From assembly GCA_029204225.1 (NCBI GenBank), contig CM055096.1, positions 3,085,352 to 3,149,351 of the forward strand: 64,000 bases of DNA, written 5' to 3'. Positions 1 through 10,801 of the stretch are shown one piece after another (within the stretch, counting starts at the first letter, position 1; every line of letters starts with the position of its first letter). This stretch comes from Diphasiastrum complanatum (lineage: Eukaryota > Streptophyta > Lycopodiopsida > Lycopodiales > Lycopodiaceae). Under the pieces are notes generated by a model, which was not told where the DNA came from, made no database searches, and was given only the letters and a program-made list of their open reading frames with translations. A program made the translations under genes and the position numbers.

Positions 1-161
1 GTTGATCAAGGTTCCATGATTCTATGTGTTGATTTGATTGGATAAGTGCTAGAAGAGAATTTGTGAATTAGTTTCAAATCTTAGTGATTTCTTTTGAAAG
101 CATTTGTTGTTGTTCAAAGGAGTTCTTTGTGCGTTGAAAGAGAATATCAGGTCATTGCTAC

Positions 162-1427
162 ATGGCAACCTCAATTGGAGTCATGCTGGAATCCAATGAT
201 AGGCTTACCTCAAGTAACTATTCATTGCGGAAAGTGAGGATGGAGTCACTTCTTGAGATGAATGATGTTTTGAATATTGTTGTAGGTTTGGAGAAGAGAC
301 CAGCAACACAACAAGATCAATTGAGGTATGACAAGAGGGCCAAGAAGGCTCTACACATAATAAAGATGAATGTTACCAATGAGTTTCTCAAGGAAGTTGG
401 TAAGTGCACATCATATTTCAAAGCTTGGAATTCATTTAAAAAGCTTTATGAATCCAAGTCTACTTCTAGAGTGTTGACTCTTAGAAGGAAAATCTTTTCT
501 TGTTTGCAAAAGAATGAAGAAAGTCCAAGTACTTTTGTTTTGAGAATGAAAGCATTGAATGATGAGCTAGCTTGCATAGATGAAAGCATTAAGGAAGGAG
601 AGCTTATTCAAGTGATTCTTAATGGCTTGTTGGATGCTCATGCTAACATTGTTCAAAGTATTGCTATTCAAAAGACTTTGCCAAGTTTGATGGATCTTCA
701 AGAGATCTTGATCAATAAGGAATATAGGCTTCAAGCAAGAGGTGGATCTACATCGACACTTCAAGAGGATGCTATGTTCACAAAGGGCAAATTCAAGGGC
801 AAAACCAAAAGTAAGTGGTCTAAAAGGCAAGATCAAGTGGATGCTTCTTCAAGTGGCAAAAAGAAGGATAGATCAAAGCTTAAGTGCTTCTATTGTGGCA
901 TCAAAGGACACTTTGCAAGTGAGTGCTACAAGAAGAAGAGAGATCAAGGAGACAAGCAAGGTAGTCTAACTCTTGATGAGGATGGTTTGGATGTTCAAGA
1001 TGCAAATGATGATGCTTTTGTGATGTCTTCATGTATGCTTGCTAATCATGGCGATCTAGATCCTTGTTGGATTGATAGTGAGGCAAGTTCACACATGACC
1101 TTTCACAAAGAGTACTTCACTTCTTTGTTGGCATATGGAGATGACAAGAGGGTGATCTACACGGCCAATGATGGTGAGTGTGCAATTAAAGGGATTGGCA
1201 CAATTCCTATTTCTCTCTCTACAAATAGGAATGTTCATTTGGAGGATGTCTTGTTTATTCCATCTATTACCAAGAATTTGCTTAGTGTGAGTCAAATTCT
1301 AAGTAAGAGCCTCAAGGTGGAGTTTGATGGAGATGCTTGTTTGATCCAAAGGAAGGATGTCTTGATTGGAAAAGGTAAGAGACAAGGGAAATTGTTCAAA
1401 CTAGATGCTTTTGTTATTGCTAACTAG
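162..1427 (+). pseudogene. copia gag-protease (element A), inactivated
   Basis: The 421-codon frame starts at the ATG matching the gag start of element B. It holds a copia gag domain (about residues 1-190), a CCHC knuckle CFYCGIKGHFASEC (242-255) that would bind element RNA, and the aspartic protease start. The protease motif, DSG in active copies, reads D305-S306-E307, replacing the conserved glycine next to the catalytic aspartate. The frame ends at a TAG at 1425-1427 where element B has a glutamine codon, and homology continues in frame beyond it. Gag would form the particle and the protease would cut the polyprotein. Motif damage plus a premature stop mark this as a pseudogene. Confidence 0.88.
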
Positions 1428-1810
1428 GTTGGATGTGTTGCAATTGAGCAAATTTCTATTCAAGAGGTTTGGCACAAAAGGATGGGACACCTCAACTTCA
1501 AGTCATTGGAGGTAATGGCAAGGAAGGTTGTGATTGGTCTTCCAAGTTCCTTAAGTAATGACAAGCATGTTTGTGAGTCTTGTGCTTTGTCTAAGTCACA
1601 TAGACTACCTTATACTATATCTATATCTAGATCTACAAAGCCTTTTCAACTTGTACATTCGGATATTCATGGATTTACTACAATTAGCAATAGTGGAGCT
1701 AAGATGTATGTGACAATTCATTGATGATTTAGTAGATTTTGTTGGGTCTATCTACTAAAGAGAAAGGATGAAGTGTATGATGTCTTTGTCAAGTTCAAGA
1801 ATGCAAGGGA
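1428..1810 (+). pseudogene. GAG-pre-integrase and integrase N-terminus remnant
   Basis: In frame after the TAG, the motif WHKRMGHLNF and a downstream CESC pair form the HHCC zinc-binding head of copia integrase, followed by the first catalytic aspartate in VHSDIHG. Near 1713 a one-base insertion relative to element B breaks the frame at the IDDFSRF motif. Recognisable integrase stops near 1810, so the second aspartate and the glutamate of the DDE triad are absent. Confidence 0.85.
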
Positions 1811-1900
1811 GAACCAATTTTCCTATGTTGCTTTCTTAACCTCTTTGATGAGCCTACAAGTGTATATTGAGCAAGGAAAGAAGAGGAGTGGATCCAAGCA

Positions 1901-2611
1901 ATGGATCTTGAGTATCAAGCTCTTATGAAGAGTGGAACATCTTTTGGAGGATTTTCTTGTGTACATGGATCTATGCAAGTGGATGGATGTTATCTTGTTG
2001 TAAACTCAAGTAATGGATCTGGAAAACAAATTTTGTTCAATTACTTTGATGATCAAGTTGAATATCAAGAACTTGATCTCAAAGCGCTTCAACTAGTCAA
2101 AAGGAAAGTTGGCAATTTGGAGCTAGTCAAGAGCATCAAAGGAGAGGTAATTGGCAAAGATGTTATGGACCTATTCTTGCAGCATATTGAAGACTCAAGT
2201 AAGGTCAAAGGAGCAGCAAGGAAGTGTTGTTCAAGTTTACTTTACTTGTTCTATCTCATGTTTGAGCATTTTCATGTGGATGTGTGCAAATTGTCAAGAT
2301 ATGGTAAAACTAGCTACATTGGTGAGCATTGTTTTAATGTTGGACTTGTACTAGAATTCTTGGCTGGTTTTTCTAATGGAAATGAAGCTATTGGAGGTTC
2401 ATTATGTCATTCATTCATGGTCAAGTCATCAAGGCTTGATGGCATCTTATGGCAAGATGGAGATGGAGATGGCGACTCATTCATGGAGTATCATGGTGGA
2501 TACATGGCAACAAATGACAAAGGAGGAGACATGCAAGCAAAAGTTGATCACTCACATTTATTGATTGTTTGCTATATTTTTCCAGAGAGTTCAGAGTTGG
2601 AAGCATGGTAG
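1901..2611 (+). CDS. unidentified 236-codon frame replacing integrase/RT in element A
   Basis: The first ~15 residues (MDLEYQALMKSGTS) are the usual copia RT entry sequence, preceded at 1880-1900 by the EEEWIQA motif. After that the frame stays open to 2611 without any RT motif: no QLDVSNAF, no YVDD. Composition is rich in D, E, K and S early and G, D and H late. I recognise no domain. It sits exactly where element B has core integrase and RT, so it may be foreign sequence picked up by a non-autonomous element, or scrambled pol sequence left open by chance. Whether it is translated is unknown. Confidence 0.35.
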   Translation: MDLEYQALMKSGTSFGGFSCVHGSMQVDGCYLVVNSSNGSGKQILFNYFDDQVEYQELDLKALQLVKRKVGNLELVKSIKGEVIGKDVMDLFLQHIEDSSKVKGAARKCCSSLLYLFYLMFEHFHVDVCKLSRYGKTSYIGEHCFNVGLVLEFLAGFSNGNEAIGGSLCHSFMVKSSRLDGILWQDGDGDGDSFMEYHGGYMATNDKGGDMQAKVDHSHLLIVCYIFPESSELEAW

Positions 2612-2659
2612 AATCATTTCATTAACATTCTATTTTATTCTTCATGTTCTAGTCACATT

Positions 2660-3037
2660 TTGACATGTAAAATTGATGTAAGAAATAGTGAAGCATCCCA
2701 AGTGGACACTATTCTCTATATCAATTATGGTTGTTTCTATTTTGAGCATTACATGATCATTGAAAGGAGATCTATTCTTATGAAGAAGATCATTCTTATG
2801 ATGGATCAAAGTTCTATTGTCAAAATCTATGCTAGGAGCAAACATATTGAGATACAATATCATTTTGTGAGGGAGCGAGTCATTGAAAAGGAGGTGGAGC
2901 TTCAATATGTGTCTTCAAGGGAGTGTGTAGCTGATATCTTCACAAAAGCATTGGGAAAAGACTTGTTCATGGAGCATAGGACTTCACTTGGAGTATTATC
3001 AAAGTCTATGCTAAAACTAGTTGAAGAGGGGGTGTGA
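2660..3037 (+). pseudogene. copia RNase H C-terminal remnant (element A)
   Basis: From about codon 57 the frame reads ARSKHIEIQYHFVRER and then ECVADIFTKALGKDL, the conserved end of copia RNase H, closing with LKLVEEGV. The stop codon overlaps the first bases of the 3' LTR, as in element B. The catalytic D, E, D residues of RNase H lie upstream and are missing. The first ~55 codons are not recognised as RNase H. Confidence 0.85.
3023..3032 (+). promoter_or_regulatory. polypurine tract of element A
   Basis: The run GAAGAGGGGG directly precedes the LTR start; in LTR elements this primes plus-strand DNA synthesis. Confidence 0.75.
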
Positions 3038-3681
3038 AAGATTCAACTAGTTTCATCACATTTTGCAATATTTCCATATTTGGCATGTTGAGGCCAAAAC
3101 TTGTTTTAGACTTAGAGTTTGACTTTTTAAAGGTCATTAGTCTAAATCTCATTTGAATAAACACTTCTTGAAAGTGTCGAAAAGTTAGAATGCGAGTTTG
3201 AGTAGATTCAATTTGAATAGCTGGGTACATTGAATCTAGACCCAAAATAAGTAGGGTTAGCATTTTGGTGGGAAAGCCAAGTGGCCAAATAGGGTTTGGA
3301 CCTGTTATAAAAGGATGTAACTCGTGGAGAGAGCAATCTCCTCTCTTCTCTATCTCATTTCATGCTTATACATGGTTCTCTTGGGTTCTACTATCCATTG
3401 GTGCACTATCTTGGTGATTGCTTGCAATTATATGTGTAGAATGATCTATATTTGCTATTTTTTGATCCACATGTGTGAAATACAATAGCTTGCTGGTTTT
3501 GTACAAAAAGCAACAGTAGATAATCATTTCATTTAAGTTTTACCAAGTTCTATTGGTGTTTGCATCTCAATTTGTGTGTAGATGCTGATTTTTCTACATT
3601 GGTGAGATTGGTAGTGTATTTCTCTTTCTAACCAAAGATCATTCAAGTAGATTGGATCTTAAGGATCTGAAATCTTTCACA
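3033..3681 (+). mobile_element. 3' LTR of element A (649 bp)
   Basis: It starts TGTGAAAGATT and ends AATCTTTCACA, a perfect 11-bp terminal inverted repeat with TG...CA ends. A TATAAAA box lies at 3306-3312. The right flank AAGATTCACC runs straight into the cap repeat. Truncated relatives occur at 44439 and 45109. Confidence 0.88.
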
Positions 3682-4153
3682 AAGATTCACCAAAATCCAA
3701 CCTTCCTTGTCTTGACCCATTTTCTGTGTGGATCCGCAATCTTATTGTCCATGATGTGAAGGACCTCATGCATTGTTAAGCATGTCTTTTCACCGTACGA
3801 CCTGGCAAGGTATGGAATTCCATCAAAGATGATGCCTGACATGTAGACCAGGCGGGTGTTGACGCTCAGGTAGATGTGTCCTCGGAATGAGCCTCGGGCA
3901 CAGCTTGTGTCCAAAAGCTCAATGATTCGCCAAAAACTCCAAGAAAGATGGAGGGGCAGGCAACACCCAAGTATAGAGTCAGTCGTTGGGTTTCTCCCAT
4001 GTTCGGTGCTTTGTGCCTCGTCTGCTCCCACGGGTGGGCAGATGGGAGGAACACTCGGGCCTTGGCAGCATGAATGTCAAAGGGAGAGAGCCCAAGGTAA
4101 GGTGGCTCAAGTTTTCCAACTCAGCAAAGTTTCTTGAATTTCACATGTGAAGG
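3682..4153 (-). repeat. cap repeat, copy 1, with conserved coding-like stretch
   Basis: This GC-richer segment recurs at 8555-8940, 29129-29490, 39822-40115, 50380-50740 and 53340-53697, with its outer end also at 33690-33841 and 58937-59060. On the minus strand one frame (4031-3687, 114 aa) stays open and includes GHIYLSVNTRLVYMSG and TCLTMHEVLHIMDN. I do not recognise the protein. Most other copies carry stops. It reads like an exon of a host gene carried along in the repeat. Confidence 0.6.
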
Positions 4154-4238
4154 TTGAGTGCTGGGTAGCCTAGCACCCCTTCGATGAGGTTTTTAGATTG
4201 TAGTATAGAGGGTGGTCTGTCTCTGTCGATGACATTGT

Positions 4239-4248
4239 GAGTTCATTA

Positions 4249-4281
<33 letters not shown>

Positions 4282-4319
4282 TAAGGTGTCTATAGGTGAA
4301 TTTGAGGAAGGATCATTGG
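4239..4319 (+). pseudogene. 18S rRNA 3'-end fragment, decayed
   Basis: The segment matches the universally conserved 3' end of eukaryotic 18S rRNA: CCTTATCATTTAGAGGAAGG, then AGAAGTCGTAA, then a damaged form of the final helix, ending GGAAGGATCATTG at the 18S/ITS1 junction. Most differences from the canonical sequence are C-to-T or G-to-A, as expected from decay of methylated cytosines. It lies in an insertion (about 4154-4326) absent from the cap copies at 8930 and 29480, so it is a nuclear rDNA scrap and not a working gene. Confidence 0.85.
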
Positions 4320-4850
4320 AAGGGCGCATGAATAGTAGGAGCCATAGGTGTCCAAGAGCAAGGAATATGAATCAAGGGAGGGAAGCTTGTCAGGTGGGAA
4401 GAAAGAGGTGAAAACTCTAGAATGGCCAATATGGTCAACAATTTCCATCATCCTTTTTTCACCTCAAAAATCTGTCATCATCTCTCTAGGGAATCACAAG
4501 AAAGTTTTGTTCGTTTCCTATATAGGAAAAACATGAAATTCCCTAGTTTTACACGATTTTTCATGGTTAAGAAATGCATTTGGATGACTTAATAACCTTT
4601 ATCGTACTAAATACTTAATACTTACTACATTATATTATCTATTATAATATACTAGATACATTTATATATATGAAATAAAAAGTGTATTAGTATGAATATA
4701 TATTACTATAATATACTCAATACCAAATACTAAAATACCTAAATATAACTATACTAAATATTAATGTAAGTAATACATATCAAATATGCTAAACTTTCGA
4801 TATTAGTTAGTTATTATTAGTTGGTTACTTATTATAATCAAACTACTTGA
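4320..4850. other. AT-rich intergenic stretch, no gene seen
   Basis: Positions 4326-4360 match the sequence that follows cap copy 3 (near 29490-29520). Positions 4445-4495 match a stretch in both lipase blocks (27737-27787 and 49250-49300). From 4560 on it is AT-rich with many TATATA and TTAGTTA runs and no convincing frame. Confidence 0.6.
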
Positions 4851-7800
4851 CTATCAGAATAATTAATTAACTAACTAAGTAGTATTAACTAACTAGTTTA
4901 GTGAACTATCATATTTTAGTTAAGTAAGCTAACTATTAAAATTTTAGTTAACTGGTAGTATAACTCGAGTATCTATGTGGTATATCATCTCCTAATTCAA
5001 AGTGAATCGTGTTAGATCATGTAATGGAATTCAAATAACATATAGGGTTAAATGAGCTCCAACGAGAATATGAAGAAATAAAGTACACACATTTAACATA
5101 GACTTTTAGTTCATTTTAGAAGAACTTTACTAAACATAAAGCCCGATATTGCTTCATCTTTAGTTTAGATGTTGCGCTAGATCAATTTTATGTCTATCAC
5201 TCAAGCTTGAGTTTGATGTCTAACATGCAAATTTAACTTTCATCACTTGAAATTTCTCATTGTGTGATCAAAATAAACAATGTCAAGTTTAGGACATTCA
5301 AATTACTATAGTTCGGTCTCTTTTTGATGAAATAGACCTCTATCACTTGAGATAGCTCAAATTTGGTTTTGTTCACCCGAGATAGCTTGATTTTGGATCG
5401 TATCATTCAAGATTCTCATTGAGTGATCAAATTCATGGAATCTTCTAAATGGCTCAAACTTGAACCACATCATACAAGATAGCTTGATTTTGGTTCCAAA
5501 CATGTGATTTCAATCACTTGAGACTTAAATTTGTTTTTTATCACTCATGATAGCTCGACATTGGTCCTTATCCTCATGATCACTCATTCGTTGATTGAAT
5601 TTGATAAATCTTAAGTTTCAGACATTCAAATGGCTCATTTAAGTCTATGTTTGAAATGTCGTTTTGGTCCTTAGCACATGACAAAACTCATTTAGTGATT
5701 CAGTTCGGCCAACCTTGTGTGTGAGACATTTGAATTGCTCTAGTCCAATCCCCTATTAATCAAATTGATTCCTACAACCTGATATAGCTCCAATTTGACA
5801 TCTATGACTTGATGCCTATGTCGTAAGCTATCTTGAATTTGACCCTTGTCAATCAGCATAACTCATTTAGAGATTAAAATTGACCATTTGCAATTAGAGG
5901 ATCAGATTGGCTACTTTTGTTTGTGTATCCATGAGTTTAATCCATATCACTACAAATGGCTCCATTTTGTTTTCTGTGACTCAAGATAGCTTGATTTTTT
6001 CCCTTATCATCAAATATTGCTCGATTGAATCCTAGGAATTTCAAGTTTACAACATTCAGACTAGTCAAATTGTATGCATATTACCCAAGAAAATTCAATT
6101 CTGATGCTTGACATGTAGTTGTGATCACTATCACTTAATATATTTCATTGAGTCATGTAATTTGAACATTTTTGAATTTAGGACATTCAAATTGTTCAAG
6201 TTCAACCCCTTTTTAAGGAACTTGACATGTATCACTCAATGTATCTTATATTTAATGTCTATCACTTTAGATATCTTCACTTTGAGGCCAATGTTGAAAT
6301 ATAATTTTGATATTTTTCTTTGACATGGATCATTCAAAGATTGAATTTTACCAATATTGAATTTATGAATCTCCAGTTGCTCGATCTCAACATGTTATGG
6401 ATGGAATTGATCCTTAATTGAGATAGCTTAAATTTGATTTCTATCACTAATGACAACTTGTTTTTAGCTCATATCACTCTATATTGCTCACTTATTGATT
6501 GAGCTTGAGAAATTTCATGTCCTGAAAATGTAAATAGCCCAGATTTGTATATCACTTGAGATAGTTTAATGCCAAACTTGTATTTTGGATCTTTATCAAT
6601 CGACATATCCCATTGAGTGATTGAAATCAAGATTGCACATCAAGTACTCAAACTTAAGAACCATCAAGTTTAGAAATTAAGATGTCACAAATTTCATGCA
6701 TATCTTTGAGGTAGCTTGAATTCGATTCACTTTGATGCCTACATTGCAATATAATTTATATATTTTTCTGTGACATGTTTCATTCAATGATTGAATTTGA
6801 CAAACATCGAGTTTAGGAATTTCAAATTGCTCGATATCAATATGTTAATGATGAAATTGATCCTTATCACATGAGATAGCTTAAATTTGAATTCTATCAG
6901 TAAAGACACCTTGTTTTTTGCTCAAATCACTATGGATTGCTCACTACTAACTGAGCTTTAGAAACTTCTAGTTTTGAGCTTCAACTATTTAACCACATCT
7001 TATGATATCATCCATAGATGCAAGAGCATAAAGATATGAACATTTTTTAGTTTAGGACATTCAAATTGCTCAAGTTCAATTCCTTTTCGATGAACTTGAC
7101 CCGTATCACTCCATGTATCTCAGTCTCAGGTACATTGTTTGTCACTTCTGATATCTTTACTTTGATGCCTATGTTGCAATAAAACTTTTATACTCTTTCT
7201 TTGACATGGATCATTCAATGATTGAGTTTGACCAATATTGAGTCTAGGAGTTCAGATTGCTAGATCTCAAGGATGGAATTGATCATTATCATTTGAGACA
7301 ACATAAATTTGATTTCTATCACTAAAGACAAGTTGTTTTTGGCTCATATCACTCTAGATTGCTAATTGATTGAGCTTGAGAGACTTTGAGTTTTGAAAAA
7401 TGTAGAAGCCCAAATTCAGTGTATACCACTTGAGATAGCTTGAGTTCAATGTCAAACTTGTATAAGTAACTTTATGAGTTGACATATCTCATTGAGTGAC
7501 TGTGACACACCTATAAAACTAGAACTAGAGCAATACCTCTAATCGTCATTGATCGCTAGTCATATGACCTTAAGGCGATAGACTTAATTCTCAGTATCAT
7601 GAGTGATCATAAGACTTGATCATGCACATATGTTTTGTGCCCTTCGATAGACCATAGGTCATTTTTAAGGGGAAAAATCCATAGGAATTAATGACATCGT
7701 AGGGAGAATCTATGGGGCATCAATTAAGTAGACAAAGAGGATTGGGTGGATGTCCCTAAGCAGAAGGAAAGCATCAGTCTCTAGGCATAATGTGAGGCTA

Positions 7801-8550
7801 TAGTGAGTGATTTTGATGCAGAAGGAATCTTTAAGAAATTTAGATGTGAAGGCATTGTAGTACAACTTCGACTACATGAGTTTTCTACCTATAAAGATCC
7901 CTTATTAATAGAATTGACCCCCACAACCTGATAATGTTGTGATTTGACGTCTATCACTTGAATCAGATGCCAATGTTGAAAAATATCTTGATTTTGACCC
8001 TTGTCACTCAACATAACTCATTGAGTGATTAGAATTGACTACTATGTAATGACACGATCAAAATGGTTGTACTCCTCATTTGGATCTAATTGATTTTGAG
8101 ATTGAGTGGATTTTGAGTGTCATTGAGTTTCTAGCTTTCTCTCTCTACCTTTTTGTATCAATGAGTTTAATTCATATTACAAAAAATGGCTCAATTTTGT
8201 TTTCCAAAGTCCAAGATACACTCCAAAAGTGTGAGGGAGGATGCACTTCTCCCTTTTATGCTTTGGAATGACCAATATTGGATTTAGTATCTTGGGATTA
8301 CTGGAGAATGGCCCCTTGTTGATGAGATTGACCTCGACTCGAGATTGATCGAATCTGAAGTCTCTAATTCGAGTTAGACCAATATTGGCTCTATCAACCT
8401 TTCGAGCTTGCACATTGGCTAACTAAATTCGAGAATGGTGAAATTTAGGAGATTCAAATGGCTTGTATTTGAAGGCTATAAGTTGAGATAGCCCATATTT
8501 GATTCCTAGCATATGGTTTTGGTCCTTATCACTCAAAATAGACATTTGAG
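4851..8550 (+). repeat. AT-rich degenerate-unit repeat field A
   Basis: The field is built from variants of a unit like TATCACTTGAGATAGCTCAA followed by ATTTGGTTTT. Units are 30 bp apart at 5351, 5381 and 5411 and more divergent elsewhere. ATCACT and AGTGAT occur as complementary partners, giving many short hairpin possibilities. Every frame is full of stops. Inverted copies lie at 40116-43390 and 50741-53330, direct pieces at 17131-17330, 27999-29150 and 32331-33480, and an inverted piece at 59061-60160. Confidence 0.75.
7790..7905 (+). pseudogene. recurring gene fragment (bS21-like start), copy i, truncated
   Basis: The frame reads CEAIVSDFDAEGIFKKFRCE and continues to FSTYKDP, then leaves the shared sequence. 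It lacks the KAKKKQ part and everything after. The conserved flank AGCATCAGTCTCTAGG just upstream is the empty form of the site occupied by the solo LTR at 9607. Confidence 0.6.
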
Positions 8551-8554
8551 TGAT

Positions 8555-8940
8555 TTAATTGGACCAACCTGGCAAGGTATGGATTTCCATGAAAGATGAA
8601 GCCGAAATGTAGACCAAGGGGGCGTTGATGCTTAGGTAGACATGTCCTTGGAGTGAGCCTTGGGAACTTGTGTCCAAAAACTCATGGATTTGCCAAAAAA
8701 ACTCTAACAACTCTAAGAGAGAGAGAGAGAGAGAGAGGGGAAGGCAGCAGGTGAGTATAAACTCACTCGCTGGGATTCTTCGATGTTCAATGCTATGTGC
8801 CTCATCCACTCCCACAGGTGGGCGGATGGGGGGAACACTCGGGCCTTGGTAGCGTAAATGCCAAAGGGAAAAAGCCTAAGGTAGGGTGGCTCAAGTTTTC
8901 CAACCCAAAAAGGTTTTTCGAATTTCACATGTGAAGGTCA
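8555..8940 (-). repeat. cap repeat, copy 2
   Basis: It is homologous to 3682-4153 in the same orientation, with the same order: GGCAAGGTATGGA..., the conserved coding-like stretch, CACTCGGGCCTTGG, and the CACATGTGAAGGTC end. The minus-strand frame is shifted relative to copy 1 and has a stop. A (GA)n run at 8719-8740 lies inside it. Confidence 0.65.
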
Positions 8941-9606
8941 CATGAACAATAGGACCCTGCACAATGAATGAGCTTTGACTATAAAATGACAACTTGTCAT
9001 ATGTGTTACCGTTGATCCTCTTTAAACATTAGACACACATGGGTGAAACATATCACACGGGCTAGGAATGAATCAATAACTACATTATCTAGGACCACCC
9101 CACCCATGTGACACTTAGCAAACAAGGTGAGTCGCCCCCCCCCCCCACCACTTTGAGGAAGGTAACTGTTCAATCAAATAGCAAGCATGAGCCTTAAAGA
9201 CCATATTCACCTATGTTATGAATTGACCTTCCTCACATAGTAACTGTACATGTACCTCATGTTTCCCACAAAGAGAAACCATCACCGAAAGTTAAATGCT
9301 TTTTTGAAGGATAATCCTATGAAAAGGACACACCTATAACTTAAAAAGACACATCTATAAAAAGAGACCTAGAGCAAAATTGCCTAATTCTTAAGATGAT
9401 AAACTTGATTCTCAATATCATGAATCAAACTTGATCATGCATGTATGTTTTCTAAGGGTGTCCTTTGACAAACCATAGGTTGTTTTATAGGGGAAAAATC
9501 GATAGGATTCAGTGACATCATAGGGAGAATCTATGGGATATCAGCTAAGTGAACAAATGACGCTTGGGTAGAGGTCCCTAAGCGAATGGAAAGCATCAGT
9601 CTCTAG
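8941..9606 (+). repeat. repeat-family flank, duplicated at 29935-30618
   Basis: This segment (CACAATGAATGAGC... through GAAAGCATCAGTCTCTAG) recurs in direct orientation at 29935-30618 and partly inverted near 49800-49900. It contains a 12-base C run at 9135-9146. No convincing gene. Confidence 0.6.
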
Positions 9607-10647
9607 TGTTGGATTTCTATCCTCTCCATCCCTATTTTGTTCTAATCTAGATCCATACATTAAGCTATTGTAAATATTTGTACAATCGCATACTCTATAG
9701 AAATACACATGTTTCTTGATAGTCTGCATAAATACAAAGGAATCGGTGACAGTGTTCCCAGATAGTTCGGCCACCTCTTCTTTGTCGGCCATACCAGATT
9801 GCTCGTCCATCCTTCATCATGAACCATCCGGGCATTGTTCGGCCATCCTTCTTCTAAAGCCTTGAGAAAATTTCCATTTGAAGTAGAATGATCTACATTA
9901 GTAGGTCCAGTTTTTTGTCTAAATCTGTTTTTCGGGTTGAACAATTTGCATGAATCCATAATGTTTTGGACAGATTAAATTCAGATTAGTAGCAAAATGT
10001 TTGTTAATAGATTGATGAGGAATCAATATATCCAAAATGAATAAACTAACTGTTTTTGCAAATCTTGAATTTATTGATTGCATGTGAGGATTTGAGGTTT
10101 TATTAGACTAATCCTCTTGTGTTTCATGCAAACTGAAAAACATTCAAGGGATATTGTAAGTTTCCATTCTTAAGTTGCTAGATATATTCACATAGCTAAC
10201 TAATTAGAAGAATAGTTGATTTATACTGTACAATTAGGATTAAGGCACTATGTGTTGTTAGCAGTTGCCATTGGACAATATCTGATTTTGTTCGGTCGTG
10301 TCTATTTGTTGATCCTCCAATAGTCAAATTGCACCCGATTGTTCGAGGATTCATGCTCTTAGATAAACTTATTTGTAGATTAAATTGTTTCATATGACTG
10401 ATAGAAGTGCTCGATCTGTCACACTAATCACCTCACCTAAATTGCTTCCGCAAAGCTAAATCTGAAACTTAAGAAACTTATGCATGACTATGAAATCGAC
10501 TGTCTAGATCAGTGACTTTGAAACTGATCAAGTAAGACAGACTTCGATTTATTGTTGTCTGCTTGAATCCGATAGATGTAGTTACATGCACCAAGAATTC
10601 CGCTTGCTTTGCTTTACCACGACGCTCGCAGATCAGAATTCCCAACA
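9607..10647 (+). mobile_element. solo LTR (1041 bp) with TCTAG target duplication
   Basis: It starts TGTTGGATTTC and ends CCCAACA, and is flanked on both sides by TCTAG (9602-9606 and 10648-10652). Paralogous copies without it read CAGTCTCTAGGCATAATG near 7775 and nearly the same near 28435, so the empty site is preserved. No internal region is present, as expected after recombination between two LTRs. The strand is arbitrary. A second copy at the same site is 30619-31773. Confidence 0.85.
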
Positions 10648-10652
10648 TCTAG

Positions 10653-10801
10653 GCATAATGTGAGGCCATAGTGAGTGATTTTGATGCAGAAGGAATCTTT
10701 AAGAAGTTTAGATGTGAAGGCATTCTAGTTGTGCTTCGACGACATGAGTTTTCTACGTACAGAGATCCCAAAGCAAAGAAGAAACAAGCATTGACAAGAG
10801 G
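10653..10801 (+). pseudogene. recurring gene fragment, copy ii, part 1 (split by element B)
   Basis: The frame runs through AEGIFKKFRCEGI and DPKAKKKQALTRG up to the AGAGG target duplication, where element B begins. Homology resumes in frame after element B at 16668. FRRE-GI-E-R-Y-P-KK spacing in better copies recalls bacterial-type ribosomal protein bS21, but without about three residues between FRRE and GI, so the link is weak. Confidence 0.5.

Larger units (their letters stand above)
1..3681 (+). mobile_element. Ty1/copia LTR retrotransposon A, decayed, 5' LTR outside window
   Basis: Order on the plus strand is leader (1-161), gag, zinc knuckle, protease remnant, integrase start, an unrelated open frame, RNase H tail, polypurine tract and 3' LTR. 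Gag, protease and RNase H closely resemble element B at 10802-16662, so the two are related families, but the LTR sequences differ. The core integrase and almost all of the reverse transcriptase are missing, and stops and a frameshift are present, so the element is non-autonomous. The 5' LTR lies left of position 1. Confidence 0.9.

Noticed and set aside
5341-8550. Coding potential of the AT-rich unit field (repeat protein)
   Set aside because: A TAG or TGA recurs in nearly every unit in all frames examined on both strands.
4851-8550. CRISPR-like array
   Set aside because: Units are degenerate, spacers are not unique sequence of constant length, and the context is a plant nuclear genome.
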